A DNA stretch of 64,000 nucleotides from Bombyx mori (lineage: Eukaryota; Arthropoda; Insecta; Lepidoptera; Bombycidae): contig NC_085127.1 of NCBI RefSeq assembly GCF_030269925.1, forward strand, positions 3,541,501 to 3,605,500, written 5' to 3'. How positions within the stretch are numbered: position 1 is the first letter of the stretch; each line of letters opens with the position of its first letter. A program made the position numbers and the translations under genes. Shown here in pieces: positions 12,419 to 24,100 of the stretch. The notes under the pieces are model-generated. The model was given only the letters and a program-made list of their open reading frames with translations. It made no database searches and had not been told where the DNA came from.

Positions 12419-12977
12419 TATTTATTGCGTAGACAAGTGAGCAGCCTAATAGTCCGCCTGGTGTTGAGTGGTCACCGGAGCCCATAGAAATCAACAACGT
12501 GCCGTCATTCACCTTGAGACATAAGCTCTAAGTTTTACAGCACAACGGCTGCCCCACCCGTCAAATCGGAATACATTACTGCTTCACGCCGAAATAGTTA
12601 CCACTACCCATGGGGGCAGTGGTATCTACCCGTGCGTACCCACCATCTTATCTGCCGCCATCTTGATCTTTGATTGACAAAGCCAAACTGATTGTACGGA
12701 AACAGTGGAAGTGGACCGGCCATATACGCCGTCGCACTGACAATCGGTGGGGCACTAGAGTACTGGAGTGGAGATCTCGTACTGGACGTCGTAACGTGGT
12801 CAGACAACAAACGAGGTGAACCGACGACCTGGTCAAAGTAGTTGGTAGGTACAGGATGCGATAGGCAAGAGATCAAAGAGAATAGGGTGCATTCAAAGAG
12901 AGCTAAACTCAGCATTGGGAGGACACGGGTTGAAGAAGAGAGACTCACCATTTACCTACTCACCTACCACCAGTAAT
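12419..12977 (-). mobile_element. Bm1 SINE split by a LINE fragment
   Basis: 12419-12650 and 12950-12977 are the two parts of one minus-strand Bm1. Between them, 12655-12940 reads on the plus strand as a LINE tail (LIVRKQWKWTGHIRRRTDNR ... RVLEWRSRTGRR, then in-frame stops). Confidence 0.65.
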
Positions 12978-13192
12978 AATGCAAAATATATTTTTTTCCA
13001 GTTTGATTGTTATTACCCGATGTTAATCTTGCATTGTGAAAGTTAATTGTGATCATATGTTATACTTGAATGTTTATGTTTTACTTGAATGAGAGATTTG
13101 GATATTATCGAACTCGTATCTACTTGGACCACGACGACTTCAAATACACGTGTATAGATAGTTTGATATTTCATTAAGATCTTACTTTGCGT

Positions 13193-13395
13193 GTAGTCTC
13201 CAGCCCAGAGTTTCTCGCCGGATCTTCTTAGTGGGTCGCGGTCCCGATCCGGTGGTAGATTCTGCGAAGCACTGCTCTTGCTAGGGCCAGTGTTAGCAAC
13301 ACTCCCAGTTTGAGCCCCGTGAGCTCACCTACACGTCAAGGAGAAGCTGAAATAGCCTCTAAAGGCTATCAGCATAGATAGGGGAAAAAAGTGCA
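13193..13395 (+). mobile_element. LINE 3'-end repeat, family B
   Basis: Same block as 63750-63967: GAGTTTCTCGCCGGATCTTC, GATCCGGTGGTAGATTCTGC, the GAGCTCACCTACACG block and AAGCTGAAATAGCC, ending in a short A-run. Confidence 0.7.
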
Positions 13396-14144
13396 ATCTC
13401 AAACGAAAACTAAACACATTCGTGACCGTGTTCACAGATTAATTTTAATTGAATTAAATTTAAGAAATAATAAAAATAATTTTCGCTTTTTGCTTACGAT
13501 TTCAGGAACAATTATCAGGAACAAACAATAAAATAAAACAAAACACCCCGCCTACTCTTAACACCGAAAAAGCATATTTGTAAAAGCAACTTCTTCCTGA
13601 CTATAATAGCTTGGACGAGAATTAAGAGTAGAAAAAATTGCTGTCTTTTATTATTAAATATATTCTTTAAATACTTATTTATGGTAAACTGGAAAGATCA
13701 TAAACACACATATTATGTACATAATAATATTTCCTATTTGAATTTCAGCATTAACTAAGAAATTGAAATATTGTAAAATAACATACTGTATATACACCGA
13801 AAGGTACATTTCAGATGCGTTTGACTTATTAAAAAAAAAAACAAATAGAGCTAATAATTTATAAAGAAAAAAAACCACTCGGAAGCTGTACTATCACGTG
13901 TTGTAATTGAATGCAGCCCAGGAGTAAAATATTTCTCAATACCGTATTGTATCACGGCGGATGATGTCTGTATCGGGAGCCAGTTGTTTTGCTTAAGCAG
14001 CGATCTATGCGCGTCTGGGGATAGAAAAAAGCAAACAGAAAGAACACGCTCAGAATTTATTTTCGCTCGTTTACTGATTCGAACCTATGCTGTGTTGTTT
14101 TGAAATGTGAACCAAAAAGTAACTCAATATCCTAATAATAGTAA

Positions 14145-14596
14145 CTAGTGGTCCCGCAGTAGTCGAAATTCGACTATAATTATGTAATTGAAATTATGAG
14201 TTTGAACATTACTATGGTTCTAGTGTCAAAGGCTTATTATGCTTCTATAAATATAATCACAAACTTCGCCAAGACTACACTATAGACAAATAATATTACA
14301 GATAAACAATATTAACCTGTTCTCAATTTGACCATAGCAATCACTAGCAATAAAGCAAAAGTTTGACAATAAACAAAGAGTATATACTTAAGTATAGTGT
14401 GTATGTCATAAACAAGGTAGTGTGAGTAATGTTTTTTTATTGATTTAATGCATTACTAATGCATTATTTAAAAAAAAATAGCATTCTACACTCCTTCTCT
14501 ATATTCTCTATAAGTGTAAGAAATTTCATACTGCTCTGTTTGCGCAATTTTCGTAAAAAGGGCACAAAGTTTTTGCTTCACGTATTAATATATGGA
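14145..14596 (-). mobile_element. Non-autonomous Helitron, family 1
   Basis: Inverted copy: CTAG at 14145-14148, the palindrome AGTCGAAATTCGACT, and the TC end at 14595-14596. It is flanked by A and T, the expected AT target. Confidence 0.87.
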
Positions 14597-14659
14597 TAGT
14601 TATTATTAAAATAATCATCGGCTTAATTGCATCAAACAATACAAATTTCTTTGTTTTAA

Positions 14660-14875
14660 TTGGTTGGACGGGTCAATGTTAAGTGAATCGAACCCATAGA
14701 CATCAACAACCTTAATGCTGCCACCTAACTTGCGAGAAGAGTTTTCTCATCTCAATATACTACGAGTATAACGGCCCCCACTTTTCAAAGTGGAACGCAT
14801 TACTGCTTCGCAGTAGAAACAGGCAGGATGATATTACAGGTATCACAAGAAATCCTATCACAATACACAACATTA
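14660..14875 (-). mobile_element. Bm1 SINE, old diverged copy
   Basis: Recognisable blocks GAACCCATAGACATCAACAA and GGAACGCATTACTGCTTCGC, with many substitutions. Confidence 0.6.
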
Positions 14876-15402
14876 TCTCAAACAAAAATACATTTCACAG
14901 TAATTTATTTTTCGTCCTGTGCTGCGTTATAGAACAGATCATTAGGCAAGGCAATGGTAAACAAAAACAATCAAATTAAAGCAACAATAAAACGTTACTC
15001 ATGTTTATACGTCAGTCGTTTACGCGCGATGGTTTTGTGTGAATTTCACGAAATTACGTCAACGGCCTACTAAGCAGTTACATAAATAAAAAAACGTGGT
15101 TATGACCCCGATGTGGGTTCTTATGGCTTCAATATGACGAAAGTGAATCATCCAGTTGCGAAACCGAATCGCTTTCAGTCTAGTTTTATGGCTGCGTTTA
15201 GGGGTTAAGTGCGAACCGGAATGCAGATAGGGCGTGGAAACACTTCGTGATTGTGGTATTTTTATTGGAGCACGAAGACACCAAAAGCCTGCGTCGCGTC
15301 GGCTAATGGCACTGAGTTTCTACTCAGTTATGTGAGTAAGCATCTTTTTACTCACAACTACAAATAGGTATAGTTGGTGCAAATTCAATAATTTATAATA
15401 AA

Positions 15403-15840
15403 CTAGCTTTTGCCCGCGACTTCGTCCGCGTGGAATATTTCACAAATAATGCTTTATTGTAGAACAAATTTGGTTAGCATAAAAAACGTTATAGTGAGCC
15501 AACCTTAACATATAGACATATGCTGTCGCGGACTTTTTTTTTAGATCTTTTAAAGGGGAACAATTCTGTCATACATTATTTTAGCGAAACTTTAACCGTT
15601 TCTGCAGCGCACGCAGCGGAAGCTCTCAAAAGGGAAAAAAAACCCCGATTTTGAAACATTATTTAATGGTGCTTCGCTTGTATTACTCTTAGCGTGATGT
15701 TATACAGCCTATAGCCTTTCTCGAAAAATGGGCTATCTAACACTGAAATAATTTTTCAAATTGGACCTGTAGTTCCCTGTAGTTCCTGAAATTGGCGCGT
15801 TCAAACACACAAACCCTTCAGCTTTATAATATTAGTATAT
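15403..15840 (-). mobile_element. Non-autonomous Helitron, family 3
   Basis: Begins (inverted) CTAGCTTTTGCCCGCGACTT, a repeat end widespread in Lepidoptera, and ends near TATAATATTAGTATA. Internal sequence is decayed. Confidence 0.65.
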
Positions 15841-15974
15841 ATATTTCTTATAATTCGTTTGTGCTGGTTTTCGGCAGCTGATCAGGACATTTTTATGATA
15901 GCCTTAGATAGTTTTAGTTTAAGATAGATATATATTTTTATATGATAGTCCGTCTAAAAATTCATAACGTGTCG

Positions 15975-16065
15975 TAGTGCAAAAGATAAACGCTCGATTA
16001 CTAGTGTCAAATCTTGCGAACATGTCGATATTCAAATCCCGCAGGCAGGTACAAATTTTTTGGTG

Positions 16066-16100
<35 letters not shown>

Positions 16101-16105
16101 CTTCT
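15975..16105 (+). mobile_element. Bm1 head fragment with T-run
   Basis: Decayed tRNA-like head (ATATTCAAATCCCGCAGGCA) followed by about 30 T at 16066-16100 in place of the Bm1 body. Confidence 0.5.
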
Positions 16106-16148
16106 TCTCTTCGTCTTCTCAAATGACTTTTACTACGAAGGAATACTA

Positions 16149-16440
16149 TCGTTATATAAAAATGAATTGCTGTTTCGTTAGTCTCGCTAAAACTCGAGAA
16201 CGGCTGGACCGATTTGGCTAATTTTGGTCTTAAATTATTTGTGGAAGTCCAGGGAAGGTTTAAAAGGTAGATATATAAATATGAAGATGCTCGAAATTAA
16301 ATAAAAATAATAATTTTGTCTTCCCTTTGATGTGCCCCCGTCGAACAGATTCCTTTTGTTTGTTTTAAGTTTATTTTATACAAAAGTTTAGGTCTTTTAT
16401 TTATCGATTGAGGCACTACGAAGTCTGCCGGGTCAGCTAG
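16149..16440 (+). mobile_element. Non-autonomous Helitron, family 4
   Basis: TC start and GGGTCAGCTAG end, with flanking A and T. The inside has the CTCGAGAACGGCTGGACCGA block typical of lepidopteran Helitron relatives. Confidence 0.8.
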
Positions 16441-16469
16441 TAGGTAATAAATATTAAGTAATATATACA

Positions 16470-16732
16470 CCGAGAGGGCTGGTGGTCGTGGCGCCGACGA
16501 TCGCTGGCCCGGCGTCCCGAGGGGGAGGGTGATGGGAGAGATGTGCTCCGCACTAAACGCTTCACTCTCCTCCCCTTGCCTTTTCATGAGTTCTGTCTCA
16601 TGCGAGGGTTGGACGTTGGTTGTTGAGCGACAGGAGGTTTTAGTCGGTTCGACTCCGACATGCCCCACCCTCCATCCCCAGTGGAGGGTGGGAGTCCGGC
16701 GATTTCCTCCTGACAAAAAAAAAAAAAAAAAA
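16470..16732 (+). mobile_element. 3' end of an R1/TRAS-like non-LTR retrotransposon (tentative)
   Basis: GC-rich block far from local composition, ending TTTCCTCCTGAC plus 18 A. It includes a long inverted pair CCCACCCTCC / GGAGGGTGGG. GC content and poly-A fit the 3' UTR of an R1-clade element. The family assignment is a guess. It sits directly behind the Helitron. Confidence 0.5.
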
Positions 16733-17574
16733 AGTAGTATATACGAATACGACGTAAATAAAATATTACAGTTTTACTTTTTGTACTTAACTTATGATAA
16801 AGAATGAAACTATTGTTAACGGAAGTCTGTATTTATTGCTACAAACTCGTAGACCCTGTGTAGCTGCGTAGCTCCGGCGTAGATAATTTGCTACGCGCGC
16901 TTTTGTTACGTAAAGTTAATCAAATTTATACGTACAGACATTATATTCAATTAATAAATATATTGACGAAATAGATAGAGAAAACAAGCAACTATTATGT
17001 ATGTAACGTATGTTTGTAAACTCTGAACGTGGTGGAAGTATTCATCACAACCAAATTATAATATCTAAGTTAGATTAGAGAATTTGTTATTGTTATTATA
17101 TTGATTTGCCCATATATTGACTAACATCAAGGAATATCAAAGTACTTTATAATGCTTATCTATATATTATCTGGAGCAGTAGTATTTGTTACTTACTGCC
17201 TTAGACTGCAGGCGAGCATGGGAAGCCATCTGATGATAAGTGCTCGTACTTTATAATGCAGTGAATATTTTACCTGACATAAAAATCGAGTTAAGCAAAA
17301 CTTTCAGTATACCCTAAGTGAGCACAGTACAAACGTCTGTATTAATTAATTGCTGATTTGCTAATTGCTAATTTATTTTTTTTGCTCTACAGGAAGAGTT
17401 GTGCTCAGGATTCAGTGATGACTGGAGTTGACAGGCATCACAAAAACCCGTGGCCTCAGGCTTAAAAGTCAGGTGGAGTGTAATCTCAAATTACACTCTG
17501 AACAGAAATATTAGGTCTTTACCTATAAAATTGCAATTTAGTATACAGAAAGATAAAATCTTTTTTTTTTTCTG

Positions 17575-17965
17575 TCAAGCGAAATATGAACCCATGGTAT
17601 TAATGCATCTCTGTTAGTGCAGTGGGAAATTTTCAACGGTCTTCTTGAAGAAGTCAGGTATACCTCTGCTATAGAATTTTTTAGAAATAGTAGAAGTCTG
17701 TCGAAGCAAATGCTGGTGAGTATGGTGGTGGTCTTCCAACTCTTGCAGATTGGAGACCGTGTATTATATCGTATTAGTTCGAGCGTTATCATTTACCAGC
17801 AGCGGGAACGAACGATTAATCAAGGCTGACCGGAGATTCGCGAGCTTCTGCATCATTGTGGCCAGATCTTTACAGTAAACATCCGCAGTAATGCTGGTGC
17901 TATTTGGTAAGAAGCTGTGATGATGTGGCACTAGTCCGCCAAACAGTAATCATGACATTTTGGGC
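17575..17965 (-). pseudogene. mariner-family transposase relic
   Basis: The minus strand, with frameshifts and stops, reads in order: an LLFGGLVPHH stretch, SITADVYCKDLATMMQKL, NDNART, then SPDF-like PDFFKKTVENFPLH and INTMGSYF. These correspond to the second half of mariner transposases (catalytic Asp region HDNARPH through the C-terminus). Ends and inverted repeats are not preserved. Confidence 0.7.
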
Positions 17966-18584
17966 GTAAATTTTTGGGAATTACCTTAGTGCTAAATCAA
18001 AGTTTAACCAATACGATGACCGCTTACGATTTTCAAAAAGATTGAATTTTTGCATCGCAAGTGACAATGTGGTTCAAAATCCCCCGCGTACCCCCTAAGC
18101 GTGGACACCTCGTAGGAGGTTCGACCACCTACCCAAGAAATAAAAAAGCCCACATATAAATTAAGTTTCAAATGACCAGTATTGTACCATATAAACCACT
18201 TCACCATCACCACTTCATAGGTACCACTTCATAGGTAAAGAAAACTCTTTTATTAATATGACTGTTTCACATTATAACCGAATAATTTCGTCATTATTAT
18301 AAGATAATATATTTTATTAAATTACTTTGTTACAATAATGTGATGTTTAATAATGATAATTTAGGAGATTAACGACAAAGACAAGGTTTTCCACCGAGCG
18401 GATGAAATTGCTCGGTAGACCGACGGTCCGAATGTTGTTGTTCGGAACTTGTCTTGAAAATGTCCTAAGCGGGATTCAGATATCTGTCAAATATCATGTG
18501 TTCTATGATGGCTACCCGCCACAGATAAGATTATGTACAAACCAATTTATTATTTTAGGTATTACCCGTCACATGATCTGTTCA

Positions 18585-18987
18585 TCTATATATTAATACG
18601 TGAAGCAAAAACTTTGTATCCCTTTTTACGAAAATTGCGCGGACGGAGCAGTATGAAATTTTCCACACTTATAGAGAATATAGAGAAGAAGTGCACAATG
18701 CTAATATTTTTTTAAAATAATGCATAAAAGATACATTAAATCAGTAAAGAAAACATTACACACACTACATAACATGTATTTGACGCACACACGCATGCAT
18801 ACTATTTATTGTCAAACTTTTGTTCTTGACGTGTGTTGTCAAATTGAGAATAGATTAAATATGGTTTGTCTTTGTTAATATTTTTTATAGTGTAGTCTTG
18901 GCGAAATTTGTATAAAATACAATCATATGTACAAACTTACAATTCCAATTAATTATAGTCGAATTTCGACTACTGCGGGACCTCTAG
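18585..18987 (+). mobile_element. Non-autonomous Helitron, family 1
   Basis: TCTATATATTAATACG start, hairpin AGTCGAATTTCGACT, CTAG end, flanked by A and T. It is the best preserved of the three family-1 copies. Confidence 0.9.
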
Positions 18988-19396
18988 TTATATATTAATT
19001 TTCAATAAAAACAGTTGAAACTCGTACAAAGAAAAGGAAAAACGCGATCACTGCTCCCATTACAGTACTAAACATAACAATAGTATGAAATAAAACGATT
19101 CGAACACAAACTCTTCAGTGAATATCTTTCGATAATGACTGCTTTTCATCTCCACAATAGAGTGCGTTGGATCTAAAGTCGAGCTTTTCAGACGTAGGTG
19201 CTTTCATGGAGCTTTCTTAGACTGAAACGAGAGCATTATTATAACAATTCATTATAACGCTATTGAGTTATCTCTATTGTGTTCGCACTCGCCTTTGCCG
19301 ATTACGATTAGAGGCTTTGTGATTGAGTTGAACGATGCTGTTACTTCGATTCATATTTGATTCCTAATAATTATATTGTGTTGTTATAAATTCTTA

Positions 19397-19520
19397 TTTT
19401 TTATTGCTTAGACGCGTGGACGGGCTCACGGCCTACTTTGTGTTAAGTGGTTACCGGAGCCCATAGACAACTGCAACGTAGAGCAGCCCACCTTGAGACA
19501 TAAGTTCTTAAGTCTTTAGT
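19397..19520 (-). mobile_element. Bm1 SINE fragment
   Basis: Minus-strand 3' part only; it stops abruptly at the TAAGTTCTTAAGTCT block. Confidence 0.75.
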
Positions 19521-19900
19521 AGATCCATATATTATCAAGTAGTAATATGACTAGCCCTATCTAGAATTTTCTAGAAAGTCAAAAATAGACAGTTTGTTAA
19601 ACCTTGCACTAAACTCCGAATACGAAGTGAAAACTTTAGGTGTAACATAAAATATAGCATTTAAGTTATTCAGTAGTTCATCTCAAGACCTCATCCGCGC
19701 TTAAAGTTGGGAAGTTCTTTGTAAAACAAATAAGGCATTTGAATTCCTTCGCCCAGGCCCACTTCGAATCGTATGCTCAGCCAGTTCGCTTAAGTTACAA
19801 AAGTCCTGTTTTTAAAAGACCTCGGTCATTTAAATACGTTGCGAGCTGAACTAAAAATGTACGACTGAATTTTTTCTGAGTTTCGAAATGATATTTTAAT

Positions 19901-20142
19901 CTTTTTTTTTTATTGCTTAGATGGGTGGACGAGCTCACAGCCCACCTGGTGTTAAGTGGTTACTGGAGCCCATAGACATTTACAACGTAAATGCGCCACC
20001 CACCTTGAGATATAATTTCTAAGTATAGTTACAACGGCTGCCCCACACTTCAAACCGAAACGCATTATTGCTTCACGGCAGAAATAGGCGGAGTGGTGGT
20101 ACCTACCCGCGCGGACTCACAAGAGGTCCTACCACCAGTAAT
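19901..20142 (-). mobile_element. Bm1 SINE, truncated
   Basis: Poly-T start and a clean CCTACCACCAGTAA end, with little divergence. Confidence 0.9.
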
Positions 20143-20857
20143 ATCCGCTTGGTTGGCATACGCGAATGGAAGCTAAGATTTTGTGGTTTAAGATCGAATT
20201 TTGCAAAATTATATTTTGTATTTGGGTTGTTTGGATTAAAAAAACATCGATTGTCTTTGAACTAGGTATCCTTAGATGAGATTTCTCCTGTGTTACGGAT
20301 CCTCGGAATACCATGACGAGAGTTAAAACGAGGTACAGCTACAACAATACCGTGTACTTGTGACAAAGATGCGCACTCCAACCGGTAAACAAATTTGGAC
20401 ATTCACTAATTACTAGACCAATGAGCAATACATTTAACAAAATTATTGAGTTCAATTTATTTATCGTTTTCTATCAGTCCAATATTATATTTAAGTTGTC
20501 TCATATATTTTTGTATTTGTTTGAGTTCTTTGAAAAGCGAAGACTTTCAATACGCTCTTCTTTGTTCCTTAAGGAAATCGCCTGGTTTCCGTCTACACTT
20601 TGAGGTCGGTAGTCATTTATACCAAAAAATCATGTAAAGAGATTCTGCAAAAAATGATTTCCTGATTCAACTTTCGAAATAAATATCTCTAGCCCATTAA
20701 AAATCAAAGCAATTAAAAATATGTAACAATAAATTAACGTCTATCGATGCTATCCACTTACGTATTCAACTCAATTGCCGGCACCTACAATACGTTTTGA
20801 TGGCGAATACACTGAAGAAAGGGCGCCAACTTACGCGCATGCGCACAAACATATCCC
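20143..20857. other. Upstream flank of Fur2, nothing recognised
   Basis: AT-rich with unrelated short frames. GC rises toward 20820 (GGGCGCCAACTTACGCGCAT), where the promoter region starts. Confidence 0.4.
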
Positions 20858-20989
20858 TCAGTACTCCAGTCATCTGGACTCAGTCCGCGCGTAGACGTCT
20901 CGGAGGGCGTTCGTGTCGAACTGCGAAGCTCACGAGTGTTCACGCTACGTTCGTAGTTCAAATGGAAATACGGTAGTAAGAAATGCGTT
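20858..20989 (+). promoter_or_regulatory. Candidate core promoter and 5' UTR of Fur2
   Basis: The 130 bases before the start codon are GC-rich for this window (many CpG) and contain two arthropod-type initiators, TCAGT at 20858-20862 and at 20880-20884. I see no TATA box at the right distance and no convincing DPE. The location directly before a signal-peptide exon fits a TATA-less promoter. Whether a further 5' non-coding exon lies upstream cannot be decided here. Confidence 0.4.
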
Positions 20990-21133
20990 ATGTTCGCGTT
21001 TGTGCTAATGTTTCTCTCAGTGCTGGACTGTTGTGTGCCGTTGTATCATCACCAGTTCGCGGTTTATGTGCCTAATGGACTGGACAGGGCCCACGAGATC
21101 GCGCACAGACATGGTTTCATTAATCACGGAGAG
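20990..21133 (+). CDS. Fur2: Fur2 exon 1: signal peptide and start of prodomain
   Basis: 48 codons, phase 0, donor GAG|gtgagt. The start [15 protein letters not shown] is a short hydrophobic signal peptide, followed by the typical convertase prodomain opening (QFAVYVPNG, then [10 protein letters not shown]). ATG 20990 was chosen over ATG 20983 because only this frame gives the signal peptide and joins exon 2 in frame. The short classical leader differs from the long N-terminal extension described for Drosophila Fur2. Confidence 0.93.
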
Positions 21134-24100
21134 GTGAGTACTCGATGAGGTTTTAAGACTTGCGGAAGCCCATTTTTTATTTAATTGAGAACAAAAAAAA
21201 TTTTTTTTAATTATATCTACATCACTCATTACTTTTTAACGTATCCACTGAACTGTTATGCCTTACTTCATATTTTTAAACGGTTTCGAATTCCACAACT
21301 TTAATTCTTAAGGGCGTAATAATAAATAATTAAAAAATTAATAATAAAGCACATTTTTTCGAAGATCGAAGATTTTGAATATTTTTTGTAATAACGAACT
21401 TTTGAAAATAATTTAATGTTAGCGAAGATAAAGAATCGGATGAAGATACGACACTATCTTGTTACTGGCGATTTGTTTAAAGTAAGCAGCGTTGTAATCA
21501 ATTTAATGCTTGATTTCCCTCTAATATTTGATAGTAAATTTATCCAAAGAAATTCTCTGGAGTTTACACATAATATAATGTCAGTATCCATTTTAGGAGT
21601 AAACTCTTGTCTTATGCACAATAATACAACTTATATATATAAATCGAACACAGAATTGTTTTAGACGAAAATTCAGCTATATTATATATTATAACGAATA
21701 ATTAGAGCAGTAAAAGAAAGGTAAATAATATTATTTCCAATACATATGTTTCAGTGTAATGATTAGTTATACTATGAGTATGTAGAAAATTACAATGTTA
21801 TTTGACAAGTCACCTGAAGTTTATGAATTTTCTGCATTGTAATTGTTGTTGTGCCTTACTTGATATATCGTATTTATCTACTTGTTAGGAAAAAAAATTA
21901 AAATCGTTATAATCCATCACTCCAAGTATTCATAAAATCATTCAAGCCTTTCTTCGATAATAAACTTAATAAATAGATTACTTAAATATCTCTCGAATGT
22001 TCCGTAAATAAAAATCCCTATTTGAGTCGTCTATTATCAAAGGTGGCAATCTGTGCATTTGGACAAAAAAATGTTATTGATATGTCAATACAGATTGATT
22101 TGAATATAACCGTCTCCTTCAAAGAATACGGTTCAAAACCTGCATTAAATAAAGGTTAATACCTAGTTAACCTGTTATTTATCTAAGATGTCGTTCCGAA
22201 GAGTTTTGTGACTGCCAATGGAATACAAAGTCAATAATTCGTTTTTCTGATTTACCAATCATTGTCCAAAAGTCAGATTGCCGGCTTTGATAATAGTCGA
22301 CTCATTTATGATCAGATAGTGTATGGATCGTAGAACACGTCGAAAAAGAATCTAAAATCTCACCATCCGAACTTTTAAGTGTTTAAATGTGCCGAAATAC
22401 TGATACCCGAAAAACAGCTTTATATTTGTAACTATACTGAGATCTTAGAACTTATATCTCAAGATGGGTGGCGCATTTACGTTTGTAGATGTCCATGGGC
22501 TCCAGTAACCACTTAACACCAGGTGGGCTGTGAGCTCGTCCACCCATCTAAGCAATAAAAACAAAATTACATTACATTTAAAACGTTAAGAAGTTAATTT
22601 TACGAATGACAAGGAAAACGTTTGTTTGTACAAATCGTAGAACTTGAAGGGCCACTTCCCTTAAATGAAATTCTTTCTATAAATCCTTTATATTTTCTAT
22701 ACATTTCTCTTGAACCCATATCAGATTGACTCCTTTTAATTTACTCAAAAATACGTATTTAGCTTCGTTGTTTTGATTACCCGATAATTCGTACATTTTT
22801 GTTATGAATATTGCATTTGTTTTTTTTTGTTTACTACTTAGGTGTTGTATTCAAAGATCCTTATTGAATCTTTTTAAAATTTTCGTTCCTTTATTGTTAA
22901 ATCTGTAAGCATAAATTATTTGTTGATTTTTTTTAACTTTTTCTTCGGCTCTTAACGTTTAGAAGTCAATTTTTGGATTCATTACTTAAAAAAAAATGTT
23001 ATCCTACAAAAGGGTTTTTTTTTTCAAAATACTTTTAAATTAGTACTAGTAACATAAGGCGTGAGTGAACGAATATTGAATATTAAAAAAAACTTTTTAT
23101 TTTTTTTGTGTTTGAGAATTTACTGGTGGCCCGTTTCCTAATGACTGACTCGGGCAACGCCTAGTATATCGGTTACGATAAATATGATAATGTATGCCAT
23201 AGTTATCGATTTTTCTTACAACCAATCTAAATATCGATTTGTAGCTTATAGATCAGAGAGTGACACAAGCAACTCTTTATCACGGGTCTTATCACGGGGG
23301 TCATTCAACGGATTTTTAATACATATATCAGAAATTTACCGCTAACTAAACCGCGGCACTTATAACACACTATCTATACATATTTAAGTGTTAACAATAG
23401 TGTAGAATATGTTAACATTAACATTTATTTTAATATTGTTTAAGGAAATCGAATTCCATCTTATAGACTGAAGGCAAAAACACCCAATCCAAATCAAAAG
23501 AATGAATTATGGATTCGTAATTCTATGAAATGGGCATGCATTAATCTCATCGAAATGATTCGATAAAGTTAATGTTATCTATACATATAAATAAAATTGG
23601 AATGTCTGTTTGTAATATTGAAAAACGTATGCTTGTATACCTGAAATGGCAGTAAACAAATAAAATAAATAAAATCTTAGTTTACAATTATTTTTGGAGT
23701 TTACTCCTTTAGAATCGATTTACATATATAGGCCCGGGGTATGAAAATTATGGGGACCAAAATCGTACTAGCATGTCACACGAAATGCGTTATGCGCCTG
23801 ATTGGCTCCTGATTGCGTGATGCGTGCGCGCGCCAATCAAAATCGTACTAGCATGTCACACGAAATGCGTTATGCGCCTGATTGGCTCCTGATTGCGTGA
23901 TGCGTGCGCGCGCCAATCAGGAGCCAACGCGCGGCCGCGTTATTGCAGGTGACGCCGGGCTGCTGCGCCGGCAGTCCGCCACAAAGCCTCGTACTGATCG
24001 CGCGTTTCTCTCATTATTGTATTTTCATATATTTGTTAGTCGTTTGTTTTGTGTCTCGTTAATTTGTTAATAATCTGTAGTGTATCGTGTTGTCGTAATA

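Noticed and set aside
16297..16807. ORFs of 139 (minus) and 92 (plus) codons over the GC-rich block
   Set aside because: They run across a Helitron end, a retrotransposon 3' UTR and a poly-A tract, so they cannot be one gene.
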